The position numbers and the translations under genes are program-made. From positions 62,001 to 126,000 of the forward strand of contig NZ_WHJG01000012.1 of NCBI RefSeq assembly GCF_011682175.1: a stretch of DNA of 64,000 bases. Direction: 5' to 3'. Below the pieces are notes generated by a model, which was not told the origin of the DNA, made no database searches, and worked only from the letters and a program-made list of their open reading frames with translations. Each line of letters starts with the position of its first letter. Position 1 is the first letter of the stretch. Source of the DNA: Massilia frigida (lineage in GTDB: Bacteria; Pseudomonadota; Gammaproteobacteria; Burkholderiales; Burkholderiaceae_D). This document shows positions 1 to 9,053 of this stretch, piece after piece.

Positions 1-1
1 C

Positions 2-1816
2 AGCGCCAGCAATACCATCACCTTCAGCAGTGCGCGCTATGTGTTTACCAATATGCCGTGCGAAGTCGGGGTCGCGTTCGGTACTCCCGGCAAATGCAAT
101 CTGCTCAGCGTGCCGACCTTGCAGGCGGGAGTGCAGTCGCCCGTGTATGTGACCTTTGTCGACAGCAGCTTCAAACCGGCCGTGCCGCCATCGTCCACGC
201 CGACCCTGCAATTCTCGTTTCGCTGCGTCAATCCCACTACCGGCGCCGGCGGTGTGGCCAGACTCAAGGGCGTGGCGCTGAAAGCCTGCATTTCCAGCAC
301 CGCCTTGCAAAGCGCGACCCAGTGGCAAGGCATCGCCATGGCGTTTGCGACCGGCTCGCCGAGCAGCGCGCTGATGCAGTTCGTGTATGGCGACGTGGGC
401 ATGATCGAGCTGTTTCTGTCGGAAACGGCGTCCGCCGTGGCCCTGACCAGCACCAGCGGCCAGTTCGTGGTCAGGCCGTATAAATTTGCCTTGAGCACGC
501 CCTTGAGCAACCCGGCCGGCGCGGTCGCCGCCGACGACATGACGGCCGACATCGGCCGCTTCTGGAAGGCTGGCGCCGGCTTTACGCTGAACGTGGTGGC
601 GCAAGCGGCCGACAGCAGCCCGACCCCCAATTTTGGCCAGGAAACCACGCCGCAAGGGGTGGAGCTGCTCACCACGCCGACCATCGATTCCACCAATTTC
701 GCCATCCCCGGCGACCCCAATTCGGACACCTTGCCGTTCGCCGACATGGCAAGCGAGCCGGGCGACCCGGTGCCCAAGGTGGAGGGCAGTTTCGGGGCCT
801 TCAGCGCGGGCGCGGCCACGGGCGCGAACTTCACGTTCGCCGAGGCCGGCATCGTCAACGTGAGCGTGCACATGAATGGCGGCACGTATCTCGGGGTTGA
901 GGATGTGGCCAGCGATGGCGTCGCCCTGGGCCGCTTTTACCCTGACCATTTCCGCACCGCCGTGCCGATCGCGATCTTTTGTGCCGCGCCGCATCCGCTC
1001 AATTGCCAGAATATCGGGCTGCATTACTCGAAGCAGCCGATCCAGACCATCGTGACTGCCTACAATGCCGCGGGCAATATCACCAAGTTTTACCAGGGCA
1101 AGTTCGTCAAGTCGCCCAAGCTGCTGCCCTACACTGCCTTGGGCGGGCTGACCCTGGCCGCCTCGGGCACGCTGACGCCGAGCCCGATCGCCAACGCCGC
1201 CAGCGTGTTCGTGCAGGGCAGCGCCACGGTCTGGCCGAGTTTCGATTTTGCGGCCAGCAGCATGGCGGCGGTCGATATCTACCTGCGCGCCAGCGATGCC
1301 GACCTGGTCACCTCGGGCCGCTCCGGCCTGTCAGTCGAGGGCGCCACCAAGATCGTACGCGGACGCTTGCTGGTCGAAAACGCCTTCGGTTCGGAATTGC
1401 TGGCGCTGCCGGTCGTGATGCGCGCCCAATACTGGACCGGCACCACGGCCAGCGATGGGCGCTGGGCCGACAGCCGTACCGACAGCATCAGCATCGTCGC
1501 CACGCCGGTGGCCGGCTCGGGCGTGGTGTCCTTCCCGCACAGCGTCACCGCCAGCCAGCTGGTGCTGAGCTATTCGCAATGCCTGAAAAACATGGCCGCG
1601 TGCAGCACGGGCACGCCGCTTCCCGATCCCAAGGCCACGCTCGGCAATGCGAAGATGGTCGACGGCCTGGTGAAGTTCAAGTTCGCGCCGACCAACAAGA
1701 CCGGCAGCGTGAACGTGAGCGTCAACCAGCCGGCCTGGCTGCCGGCGGCGGCCGGCAAGCTGACCTTCGGCGTGTACAAACCGACGCCGCTGATTTACAT
1801 CCGCGAAGTTTTTTGA
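2..1816 (+). CDS. MshQ-like DUF6701 protein, C-terminal part (5' truncated)
   Basis: The reading frame is open from base 2, so the N terminus lies outside the window; about 604 residues are visible. The segment starting RPYKFALSTPL, then the FKAGxxFTLNVVAQ-like stretch and TPNFGQ, is the pattern of DUF6701, a domain found in MshQ-type proteins of MSHA pilus loci. The rest is beta-rich and Ser/Thr/Gly-rich, with several Cys (AAPHPLNCQN, SQCLKNMAACS), as expected of a large surface or pilus-associated protein. It lies just upstream of mshI on the same strand. Its exact job is not established; a pilus-tip or adhesion role is an inference. Confidence 0.75.
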   Translation, partial: SASNTITFSSARYVFTNMPCEVGVAFGTPGKCNLLSVPTLQAGVQSPVYVTFVDSSFKPAVPPSSTPTLQFSFRCVNPTTGAGGVARLKGVALKACISSTALQSATQWQGIAMAFATGSPSSALMQFVYGDVGMIELFLSETASAVALTSTSGQFVVRPYKFALSTPLSNPAGAVAADDMTADIGRFWKAGAGFTLNVVAQAADSSPTPNFGQETTPQGVELLTTPTIDSTNFAIPGDPNSDTLPFADMASEPGDPVPKVEGSFGAFSAGAATGANFTFAEAGIVNVSVHMNGGTYLGVEDVASDGVALGRFYPDHFRTAVPIAIFCAAPHPLNCQNIGLHYSKQPIQTIVTAYNAAGNITKFYQGKFVKSPKLLPYTALGGLTLAASGTLTPSPIANAASVFVQGSATVWPSFDFAASSMAAVDIYLRASDADLVTSGRSGLSVEGATKIVRGRLLVENAFGSELLALPVVMRAQYWTGTTASDGRWADSRTDSISIVATPVAGSGVVSFPHSVTASQLVLSYSQCLKNMAACSTGTPLPDPKATLGNAKMVDGLVKFKFAPTNKTGSVNVSVNQPAWLPAAAGKLTFGVYKPTPLIYIREVF

Positions 1817-1922
1817 TGGCTTCGTGTAAAGTACATTCCATCCTGCTACGGCTATGCGGTGGAAATAAGACGGTTTTAGTTGCCGATCGCAAATTTCGTG
1901 TTAAATCGCGGCGAAACTTGAA

Positions 1923-1928
1923 TATAAT
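1923..1928 (+). promoter_or_regulatory. Possible -10 box upstream of mshI
   Basis: A perfect TATAAT lies 51 bases before the chosen mshI start, in the 163-base gap after the DUF6701 gene. The best -35 is weak (TTAAAT at 1901-1906, spacer 16). It could begin a separate mshI-N transcript, but transcription from upstream is equally possible. Confidence 0.35.
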
Positions 1929-1979
1929 CAAGACGCTACCGGGCGAACTTCGCGCGCTGTATTGATAGAGATTGCGGGC

Positions 1980-2921
1980 ATGGGATTTTTCTCGAGATCA
2001 AAGAAGAAGGATGGCTTGCTGGCAATCGCCTTGCATGGCGAGGGCGTGTTCGCCGCCCGCGTCAAGCGCCAGGCCGAGGGCCTGCCGCGCGTGGCGCTGG
2101 CCGCGTTTTACCCCGCCGACAAGGGTGGCGGCCCGGACATGCTGGAAAAGACGGGCAAGGACTTGCACGCCAGTAGTTTTCGCTGCTCGACCGTGCTCGG
2201 CGCCGGCGAATACCAGTTGCTGTCGGTGGAGTCGCCCAATGTGCCGGCCGACGAGCTGCGCACCGCCGTGCGCTGGCGCCTGAAAGACATGCTCGACTTT
2301 CCCGCCGACCAGGCCAGCATCGACGTGCTTGATATTCCCACCGATAAAGCCCAGGGCCGCAGCCAGTCGCTGTTTGCCGTGGCCGCACGCAACAGCCTGA
2401 TCGAAAGCCGCCAGAACCGCTTCGTCGATGCCGGCGTGCCGCTGGCCGTGATCGACATTCCCGAAATGGCGCAGCGAAATATCTCGGCCTTGCTCGAACC
2501 GGAAGGGCGCGGCGTGGCCATGCTCTCGTTCAGCACCGACGGGGGCTTGCTGACCGTCACCTACAAGGGCGAGCTGTACCTGGCGCGCCGCATCGATGTG
2601 ACTCTGGATCAATTGCTCGACAGCGATCATGATCGCAAGCACGTGTGCTACGACAAGATCACCCTCGAGTTGCAGCGCTCGCTCGACCATTTCGACCGTC
2701 AGTACAACTTCATCAATGTCTCGAAACTGGTGCTGGCGCCGACCGGCGCGAGCGGCCTTGACGAATACCTGTCCAGCAATCTGTACACCAAGGTCGAATC
2801 GCTCGACCTGGCCTCGGTGCTGGATCTGGGCGGCGTGCCGGAACTGGCTGCGCTGGCCCAGCAGCAGCGCTTCTTCCTGACCCTGGGCGCGGCGCTGCGG
2901 CAAGAGGAGGCCGCCTCTTGA
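1980..2921 (+). CDS. mshI: MSHA biogenesis protein MshI (PilM-like)
   Basis: About 313 residues, beginning MGFFSRSKKKDGLLAIALHG. This is the PilM/MshI-type cytoplasmic actin-like fold that couples the pilus inner-membrane platform to the assembly ATPase. The ATG at 1980 is preferred over the in-frame TTG at 1962 because homologues begin with a short FFxRxKK stretch and AGAG lies about 9 bases upstream. The stop overlaps the next start (TTGA). It is the first gene of a tightly packed mshI-N run. The assignment rests on order and length more than on a diagnostic motif. Confidence 0.8.
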   Translation: MGFFSRSKKKDGLLAIALHGEGVFAARVKRQAEGLPRVALAAFYPADKGGGPDMLEKTGKDLHASSFRCSTVLGAGEYQLLSVESPNVPADELRTAVRWRLKDMLDFPADQASIDVLDIPTDKAQGRSQSLFAVAARNSLIESRQNRFVDAGVPLAVIDIPEMAQRNISALLEPEGRGVAMLSFSTDGGLLTVTYKGELYLARRIDVTLDQLLDSDHDRKHVCYDKITLELQRSLDHFDRQYNFINVSKLVLAPTGASGLDEYLSSNLYTKVESLDLASVLDLGGVPELAALAQQQRFFLTLGAALRQEEAAS

Positions 2922-3643
2922 GCCAGCAGATCAATCTATTCAACCCCGAATTTCTCACACAGAAGAAGGTCTTCACGTCCAGCGCCATGCTGCTCGCGCT
3001 CGGCGTGCTGGTGGCCGGCGCCCTGGCGCTGGTGATCATGGGCCGCCACAGCGTGTCCGTGCTCGAAGCGGAAGCGGCCGCCGGCGCCGAGCAGTTGGAC
3101 CTGAAAAAGAAGCGCCAGGCCAGCGCCATGGTGGAATTCGCCCCGCGCCAGAAAAGCAAGGAACTCGATAACGAGATCGCCAGCGCGGAAGCCGAACTGG
3201 CCGCGCTGCACCAGGTGGCCGCTGTGCTCAACGGCAAGTCCATGAGCGACGCGCGCAAGGGCTATTCGCGCTTTTTCAAGGCGCTGGCGCGCCAGTCCAC
3301 GGGCGAGCTGTGGCTGACCGGGGTGCGCATCGGCGGCGCCGAATCGCGCATCGCCTTGCAGGGCAGGGCGCTCGACGCCAAGCTGGTGCCGGCCTACGTC
3401 AACCGGCTCACGCGCGAACCGGCCATGCAGGGCAAGAGCTTTTCCAGCCTGCAAATCAGCCGCGCCCGTTTGCAGGTCGATGGCAAGGAGTCGGAAGACC
3501 CGTCCCAGCTGGCGCCGTATATCGATTTCACCCTGCAGGATGTGGCGGCTGAGCGGGTGGCGGCATCGGCCGTCGCTTCGTCCGCCCCGCCCGCCGAGCT
3601 GGCGCAAGTGGCAGCCAGGATCAAGGCGGAGACCGCCAAATGA
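2918..3643 (+). CDS. PilN-like MSHA inner-membrane protein
   Basis: 241 residues. The N terminus MSQQINLFNPEF is characteristic of PilN-domain proteins. It is followed by one transmembrane helix (residues about 18-40) and a coiled-coil stretch rich in Glu, Lys and Ala, giving the usual PilN bitopic layout in which a short cytoplasmic tail contacts the PilM-like partner. Translation begins at TTG, overlapping the mshI stop by four bases, so the two are probably translationally coupled. The end overlaps the next gene as ATGA. MSHA loci often leave this gene unnamed. Confidence 0.8.
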   Translation: MSQQINLFNPEFLTQKKVFTSSAMLLALGVLVAGALALVIMGRHSVSVLEAEAAAGAEQLDLKKKRQASAMVEFAPRQKSKELDNEIASAEAELAALHQVAAVLNGKSMSDARKGYSRFFKALARQSTGELWLTGVRIGGAESRIALQGRALDAKLVPAYVNRLTREPAMQGKSFSSLQISRARLQVDGKESEDPSQLAPYIDFTLQDVAAERVAASAVASSAPPAELAQVAARIKAETAK

Positions 3644-4344
3644 AAGCGCGCCTGCTCAAGCTGCAATTGAAAATCGATGCGATGAGCGTGCGCGAGCGTG
3701 CCATGGTGTTCGGCGCCACCGTTGGCGTGATCGTGTTCATCATGTTCTCCATGCTGTTCGACCCGCTGTTCGCGCGCCAGAAAACCTTGCGCAGCCAGAT
3801 CAGCCAGCAACAAAACAATATGCAGGGAATCGATGCCGAAATCACGGCCCTGGTGCAAGCCCACGCGCTCGACCCGGACCTGGCCAGCAAGGCGCGCCTG
3901 AAGGCGCTCAAGGCGAACAGCGCCACCCTCTCGGACAGCCTGCGCACGGCGCACAACAGCCTGGTGGCGCCGGAACGCATTGCACCGCTGCTCGAAACGA
4001 TCCTCAAGGCCAATGGCCGGCTGCGCCTGGTAGGCCTGAAAAGCTTGCCGGTGACGGCCTACGACGGCGCGTTCGAGTCCGATCCGCGTCCGCCCGAGGC
4101 GCCGGCCCCGGCCGCCGCCAGCGTGCCGCCATCCGTTCCCAGCCGCGCCATTTACCAGCACGGGGTCGAGGTGACGGTGCGCGGCAATTACCTGGACATG
4201 ATCAATTACATGGATGCGCTCGAAGCCATGCCGACCCAGCTGTTCTGGGGCAAGGCCCATCTGGAGGTCGACGCGTATCCGGATGCGCGCCTGAGCCTGA
4301 CGTTGTACACGCTAAGCCTGGACAAGAAATGGATGGCGCTATGA
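3640..4344 (+). CDS. mshJ: MSHA biogenesis protein MshJ (PilO/GspM-like)
   Basis: 234 residues: a short basic cytoplasmic N terminus, one membrane helix at about residues 22-42 (VFGATVGVIVFIMFSMLF), a coiled coil, then a periplasmic ferredoxin-like domain with a Pro/Ala-rich linker (PPEAPAPAAAS). This is the PilO/GspM arrangement. It starts in an ATGA overlap with the PilN-like gene and ends overlapping mshK. The position between the PilN-like gene and mshK fits MshJ. Confidence 0.78.
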   Translation: MKARLLKLQLKIDAMSVRERAMVFGATVGVIVFIMFSMLFDPLFARQKTLRSQISQQQNNMQGIDAEITALVQAHALDPDLASKARLKALKANSATLSDSLRTAHNSLVAPERIAPLLETILKANGRLRLVGLKSLPVTAYDGAFESDPRPPEAPAPAAASVPPSVPSRAIYQHGVEVTVRGNYLDMINYMDALEAMPTQLFWGKAHLEVDAYPDARLSLTLYTLSLDKKWMAL

Positions 4345-4715
4345 AGCCGCGCCTGCTGCTGTGCGCCGCCGCGCTGGCGTTGCAAACCCTGGCCGCCGTG
4401 GCCCAGCCGCTGGCCGACCCGACCCGCCCGCCGCCGCGCTACTACGCACCGGCCGGCGACCCGGCAACGGTGCCGGCGGCGGCGCAGGCGCAAGCGCTGC
4501 CGCAACTGCAATCGGTGCTGATCGCGCGCCATCCCGGCGGGCGCCACGTGGCCGTGATCGATGGCCAGACCGTGCGCCTGGGCGACCAGTTCAAGGGCGC
4601 GCGCGTGGCCCAGATGACGCAAACCGAAGTTGTCCTGGTGGACGGCAAGAGCCGCCGCGTATTGCGGCTGTACCCGCCGGCGCCACCGCCGCAGCGGCAT
4701 AACGAGAGAGACTGA
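4341..4715 (+). CDS. mshK: MSHA biogenesis protein MshK
   Basis: 124 residues. An N-terminal signal peptide (MKPRLLLCAAALALQTLAAVAQ) is followed by LADPTRPP, typical of MshK and related PilP/GspC-type periplasmic proteins that connect the inner-membrane complex to the secretin. The C-terminal half (SVLIARHPGGRHVAVIDGQ onward) is the small beta domain of this family. The start codon is fixed by the ATGA overlap with mshJ. The protein ends Pro-rich, seven bases before the mshL start. Confidence 0.8.
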   Translation: MKPRLLLCAAALALQTLAAVAQPLADPTRPPPRYYAPAGDPATVPAAAQAQALPQLQSVLIARHPGGRHVAVIDGQTVRLGDQFKGARVAQMTQTEVVLVDGKSRRVLRLYPPAPPPQRHNERD

Positions 4716-4722
4716 CAACAGC

Positions 4723-6498
4723 ATGCATAAACACCTCGTGATGGCAACCATGATGGCAAGCGCCGCGCTCCTGGCCGGCTGCAACGCCACGCCCAAGCGC
4801 GACACCTACGACAACATCACCGCCCAGATGGCGGCCGCCGCGCGCCCCGTGCCCGCCACGGCGCGCCCCGACGACGCCGTGGCGGCGGCCCTGCTGCCGC
4901 CGGTGGCGGCGCTGGCCGGGCAATTGCCCAAGTCGCGCCAGGCGCTCGAAGAACGCTTCAACGTCAGTTTCAACAATGTGCCGGCGCAGCAGTTTTTCAA
5001 TTCGATTGCCACTGGCACGCGCTACAACATGCTGGTCCATCCCGAGGTCGGCGGCAACATCAGCGCCAACCTGAAGGACGTGACCCTGGCCGAAGCGCTC
5101 GACGCGGTGCGCGAAATGTACGGCTACGATTACCGGATCGAGGGCAACCGCGTCTCGATCAAGCCGCTCACCATGCAGACGCGCATGTTCCAGGTCAACT
5201 ACTTGGTGGGCAACCGCAAGGGCAAGTCGAACCTGCGCGTGACCTCCACTTCCGTGGCCAATGCCGGCACCAGCAACAGCGGCGGCGGCAGTGGCGGCTC
5301 GGGGCAGGGCAACAATAACAGCAGCAATAACAACCAGAGCGGCGGCAGCGGCGCCACCACCGAGCGTTCCGACAGCAGCAACGTGAGCACCACCTCGGAC
5401 AGCGATTTCTGGGTCGAGCTCAAGGCCTCGATAGTCGCGATTGTCGGCGCGAAGGAAGATGGCCGCACGGTGGTGGTCAATCCGCAATCGGGCGTGGTGG
5501 TGATCCGGGCCATGCCGGAGGAATTGCGCAATGTCGACCTGTTCCTGAAAGCGACCCAGCTGTCGGTTGGGCGCCAGGTGATTTTGGAAGCCAAGATCCT
5601 TGAAGTGGAATTGAACGACAGCTACCAGAGCGGCATCAACTGGGCCTCGTTCGCGTCCTTCCCCGGCTCGCACGGCAACCGCGTCTCGACCGGTTTCCTC
5701 ACGCCCGGCACCACCCTGGCGCCGCTGCCGTTCGGCACCGGCCAGCCACCAATCATCAGCGATGGCAAGACGATTGCCGCCAGCACCGGCTTCCTGCTCT
5801 CGAACGCGGCTTCGGCGGCCGGATCGATGTTCGGGTTGGCCTTCCAGACCAGCAATTTTGCCGCGCTGATTTCCTTCCTGGAATCGCAGGGCACCGTCCA
5901 CGTGCTGTCGAGTCCGCGCATTGCCACGATCAACAACCAGAAAGCCGTGCTCAAGATCGGCACCGACGAGTTTTACGTGACCGGCGTGTCGACCACCACC
6001 AGCACGGGCGACAACAACAATACGGTCAGCCCGAGCGTGACCTTGCAACCCTTCTTTTCCGGCGTGGTGCTCGACGTGACCCCGCAGATCGATGACAAGG
6101 GCAATATTTTGCTGCACGTGCATCCTTCGGTCAGCCAGGTGACGACGATCAACAAGTCCGTCAGCCTGGGCAGCGCCGGCAATCTCAGCCTGCCGCTGGC
6201 GGCTTCCTCCACCTCGGAAATCGACAGCATGGTGCGCGGCCAGGATGGGCGGGTGGTGGCCATTGGCGGCCTGATGCGCCAATCCTCGACCGCCGACGGC
6301 TCGCAGGTGCCGGGCGCGGGCAGCGTGCCGCTGATCGGCGGACTGTTCCGCAACAAGGCCAACGTCAACCAGAAGCGCGAGCTGGTAGTGCTGATCAAGC
6401 CGACCATCGTCGACGGCCCCAACGGCTGGAACCAGGACTTGCTCGACACCAGCCGCCGCTTCGACGACCTGGACCCGAACGCGGCGGGGCGCCGCTGA
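4723..6498 (+). CDS. mshL: Pilus (MSHA type) secretin MshL
   Basis: 591 residues. A lipoprotein signal ends in the lipobox LLAGCN. A secretin N-terminal domain follows (about 85-170). Then comes a Gly/Ser/Asn-rich low-complexity insert at about 185-225, an N-domain with VVNPQSGVVVIRAMPEEL, and the C-terminal secretin beta-barrel domain (LSSPRIATINNQKAVLKIG; LVVLIKPTIV at the end). It forms the outer-membrane pore for the MSHA pilus. The ATG at 4723 has GAGAGAG upstream and places the lipobox correctly. Confidence 0.92.
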   Translation: MHKHLVMATMMASAALLAGCNATPKRDTYDNITAQMAAAARPVPATARPDDAVAAALLPPVAALAGQLPKSRQALEERFNVSFNNVPAQQFFNSIATGTRYNMLVHPEVGGNISANLKDVTLAEALDAVREMYGYDYRIEGNRVSIKPLTMQTRMFQVNYLVGNRKGKSNLRVTSTSVANAGTSNSGGGSGGSGQGNNNSSNNNQSGGSGATTERSDSSNVSTTSDSDFWVELKASIVAIVGAKEDGRTVVVNPQSGVVVIRAMPEELRNVDLFLKATQLSVGRQVILEAKILEVELNDSYQSGINWASFASFPGSHGNRVSTGFLTPGTTLAPLPFGTGQPPIISDGKTIAASTGFLLSNAASAAGSMFGLAFQTSNFAALISFLESQGTVHVLSSPRIATINNQKAVLKIGTDEFYVTGVSTTTSTGDNNNTVSPSVTLQPFFSGVVLDVTPQIDDKGNILLHVHPSVSQVTTINKSVSLGSAGNLSLPLAASSTSEIDSMVRGQDGRVVAIGGLMRQSSTADGSQVPGAGSVPLIGGLFRNKANVNQKRELVVLIKPTIVDGPNGWNQDLLDTSRRFDDLDPNAAGRR

Positions 6499-6499
6499 C

Positions 6500-7390
6500 A
6501 TGTACACCTCGCACTTCGGCCTGCGCGAAGTCCCGTTCGGCATCACGCCGGACACGAGTTTCTTTTTCACCAGCCCGGATTCGCAGGAAGCGCTCAATAC
6601 CCTGCTGGTGGCCGCCCGGAATGGCGAAGGCTTCATCAAGATCACCGGCGAAGTCGGCACCGGCAAGACGCTGCTGTGCCGCAAGTTCATGGCGACCCTG
6701 GGCGACGCTTTCTTCACCGCCTACATTCCCAACCCGTATCTGGAGCCGCGCACCCTGATGCTGGCCCTGGCCGACGAACTGGAAGTGGTGCTGGACACGA
6801 ATGTCGACCAGCATCAGTTGATCAAGGCCATCACGAACAGGCTGCTGGCCTTGGCCAATGAGGGCAAGCGCGTGCTGCTGTGCCTGGACGAAGCGCAGGC
6901 GATTCCCATCGACAGCCTGGAAGCGCTGCGCCTGCTGACCAATCTGGAAACCGAAAAACGCAAGCTGCTGCAAATCGTGCTGTTCGGCCAGCCCGAGCTG
7001 AACCGCAACCTGGCCCTGCGGTCGATCCGCCAGCTGGCCCAGCGCATCACCTTTCACTACCATCTGGGACCGCTGACCCGCGACGATGTGGAGTATTACC
7101 TGGCGCACCGGCTGCGGGTGGCCGGGTTTACCGGCGCGCGCCTGTTCAGCCGGCAGGCGGTGGGCGCGCTGTACACGGCCAGCGGTGGCATTCCGCGGCT
7201 GGTCAACATCCTCGCGCACAAGGCGCTGATGCTGTGCTACGGGCAGGGCAAGCAGCAAGTGAGCCGCCGCCATGTGAGCGAAGCGGTGCGCGATACCATT
7301 TCCGCCAGGCGCCGTCGGTGGCCCTGGTTTGCCGCGCTGGCGCTGGCCCTGGCGGCGGGCGGCGGACTTACCTGGGCCTTGAACACATGA
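6500..7390 (+). CDS. mshM: ExeA-like AAA ATPase MshM
   Basis: 296 residues. It begins MYTSHFGLREVPFGITPD, the usual ExeA/MshM opening. Walker A is GEVGTGKT (about residues 50-57), Walker B is VLLCLDEAQ (about 128), and the C terminus has a hydrophobic helix (WFAALALALAAGGGLTWAL) anchoring it in the inner membrane. ExeA-type ATPases help install the secretin across peptidoglycan. It begins one base after the mshL stop and overlaps mshN as ATGA. Confidence 0.9.
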   Translation: MYTSHFGLREVPFGITPDTSFFFTSPDSQEALNTLLVAARNGEGFIKITGEVGTGKTLLCRKFMATLGDAFFTAYIPNPYLEPRTLMLALADELEVVLDTNVDQHQLIKAITNRLLALANEGKRVLLCLDEAQAIPIDSLEALRLLTNLETEKRKLLQIVLFGQPELNRNLALRSIRQLAQRITFHYHLGPLTRDDVEYYLAHRLRVAGFTGARLFSRQAVGALYTASGGIPRLVNILAHKALMLCYGQGKQQVSRRHVSEAVRDTISARRRRWPWFAALALALAAGGGLTWALNT

Positions 7391-8517
7391 GTCTGATCAA
7401 CAAGATGCTGCAAGACCTCGACAAGCGCGGCTCGCCCGGTACCGATGGCGCGCCGGCCGATATCCGGCCGGTGGGGCGGGGCGAGCGCGCCGTGCCGCTG
7501 CCGCTGGTGATGGGCGCGCTGGCCGGGGTGCTGATCCTGGGTGCGGGCGCGGCGATTGGCTGGCGTTTCCTGCACCAGCAGCCGGTGGCGCCGGTGGCGG
7601 TGCCATCCGCGTCGGTAGCGCAGGTCGTGATCAGTCCGCCGGAACAGTTGCCGATGCCGGAAGCCGTGCAAGTGCCCCAGGTGGCGACGGTGGCGACCAC
7701 GCCGCCGCCGCAGCAGCTTGCGGCGGTGGTGGAAAAAGCGAAGCCGGCCGTGCGCCAGGACGGGTTGGCGCAAGTTGCGGCGGTCGCGGAGAAAGCGGTG
7801 CCGCGGCCGAAGCCGGTCGCGCACAAGGACGAGACGCCAGGCGCGCCGCCGCGCGAGGCCAGTGCGGCGCCGCTCAAGGACAAACCAGCCGTTCCTGCGG
7901 CCCACGCAAAAACGGTGGCGCTGGCGCCCCAGGAAGGCCGCCAGGCGGTGGGCGGGCAGGGCGCCGAGGGTGCTTACCGGCGCGCGCTGGCCGCCTTGCA
8001 GGAGGGGCGCGTGACCGAGGCGGTGGCGCAGCTGGAGCAGGCGCTTGGCATCGATGCGCGCCATGAGGCGGCGCGCCAGACGCTGGTCGGCATCCTGATC
8101 GAACAGCGCCGCAGCGCCGAGGCGATGCGTTTGTTGCAGGCCGGCCTGGCGCTCGATGCCAGGCAGCCGGCCTTGGCGATGCTGCTGGCGCGCATGCAGA
8201 TCGACAGCGGCGCGTCCGGGGTCGGGACCCTGATGGCGAGTTTGCCGGCTGCTGTGGGCAATGGCGAGTACCACGGCTTCCTGGCCGGGGCGTTGCAGCG
8301 CGAGCGGCGCCACCAGGAGGCGGTGGAGCAGTATCAGGCCGCGCTGCGCGGCACGCCCGACAATAGTGTCTGGTGGATGGGACTGGGAATCTCGCTGGAG
8401 GCGGAGAAGCGGCTGCCGGAAGCGCTGGCGGCGTTCCAGCGCGCCAGGGCGGCGGGGAATCTGTCGCCGGAGTTGCAGGGCTTTGTCGAGCGCAAGGTGG
8501 GCGCATTGGGCCGCTGA
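7387..8517 (+). CDS. mshN: TPR protein MshN
   Basis: 376 residues beginning MSLINKMLQDLDKRGSPG, the conserved N terminus of MshN. A membrane helix at about 40-62 is followed by a long Pro/Ala/Val/Lys-rich periplasmic linker and C-terminal tetratricopeptide repeats (from GAYRRALAALQEGRVTEA). The start is fixed by the ATGA overlap with mshM. In Vibrio-type loci mshE and mshG follow; here the run stops and a GNAT gene follows. Confidence 0.85.
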   Translation: MSLINKMLQDLDKRGSPGTDGAPADIRPVGRGERAVPLPLVMGALAGVLILGAGAAIGWRFLHQQPVAPVAVPSASVAQVVISPPEQLPMPEAVQVPQVATVATTPPPQQLAAVVEKAKPAVRQDGLAQVAAVAEKAVPRPKPVAHKDETPGAPPREASAAPLKDKPAVPAAHAKTVALAPQEGRQAVGGQGAEGAYRRALAALQEGRVTEAVAQLEQALGIDARHEAARQTLVGILIEQRRSAEAMRLLQAGLALDARQPALAMLLARMQIDSGASGVGTLMASLPAAVGNGEYHGFLAGALQRERRHQEAVEQYQAALRGTPDNSVWWMGLGISLEAEKRLPEALAAFQRARAAGNLSPELQGFVERKVGALGR

Positions 8518-8546
8518 AACGCCCCGGCCCTGCGACGTTTGGAAAC

Positions 8547-8574
8547 TTGACGTATTATTATTCTCCTACGTCAA
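8547..8574. repeat. 8-bp inverted repeat before the GNAT gene
   Basis: TTGACGTA (8547-8554) and TACGTCAA (8567-8574) are perfect inverted arms around an AT-rich 12-base spacer, 16 bases before the GNAT start. It may be an operator. No U-tract follows, so it is a poor terminator. Confidence 0.4.
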
Positions 8575-8589
8575 CTTCCTTGTTCAGCC

Positions 8590-9045
8590 ATGACCATCGC
8601 CATCGAATCTCCCGACCAGCCTGACGTGATCGCCCTCATCGCCGAACTCGATGCCTACCAGGACAGCCTGTACCCGCCCGAGTGCCGGTATGCGCTGGAC
8701 CTGGCATCGTTGAAGCAATCGCATGTGCTGTTTGCCGTGGCGCGGGCGAGTACGGGCCAGGCCATCGGTTGCGGGGCGATCGTTCTCGGCCCTGAATTTG
8801 GCGAAGTCAAACGCCTGTATGTCAGCCCGCAGGGCCGGGGGCAAGGCGTGGCCAGGGGGCTCATGGCACTGCTCGAAGCGCGGGCCATGGCGTGCGGCTG
8901 TCAGGTGTTCAGGCTGGAAACCGGACCGTTCCAGCCCGAGGCGCTGGGAATGTATGCAGCGGGCGGCTATGCGCGGCGGGGACCATATGGCGACTACAAG
9001 GATGACCCGATGAGCATCTTCATGGAAAAACGCGTCGCAGCCTGA
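8590..9045 (+). CDS. GNAT family N-acetyltransferase
   Basis: 151 residues with the acetyl-CoA binding motif A VKRLYVSPQGRGQGVARGLM (the RGQGVA loop) and the later FxLETGPFQPEALGMYxxxGY segment common in small GNATs. It should transfer an acetyl group to a small molecule or protein; the substrate cannot be read. It is monocistronic, converging on the HD-GYP gene eight bases away. Confidence 0.85.
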   Translation: MTIAIESPDQPDVIALIAELDAYQDSLYPPECRYALDLASLKQSHVLFAVARASTGQAIGCGAIVLGPEFGEVKRLYVSPQGRGQGVARGLMALLEARAMACGCQVFRLETGPFQPEALGMYAAGGYARRGPYGDYKDDPMSIFMEKRVAA

Positions 9046-9053
9046 GGCAAGCG

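Noticed and set aside
4591-6717. A 708-codon - strand frame over mshL
   Set aside because: Antisense to a clear secretin with all its motifs.
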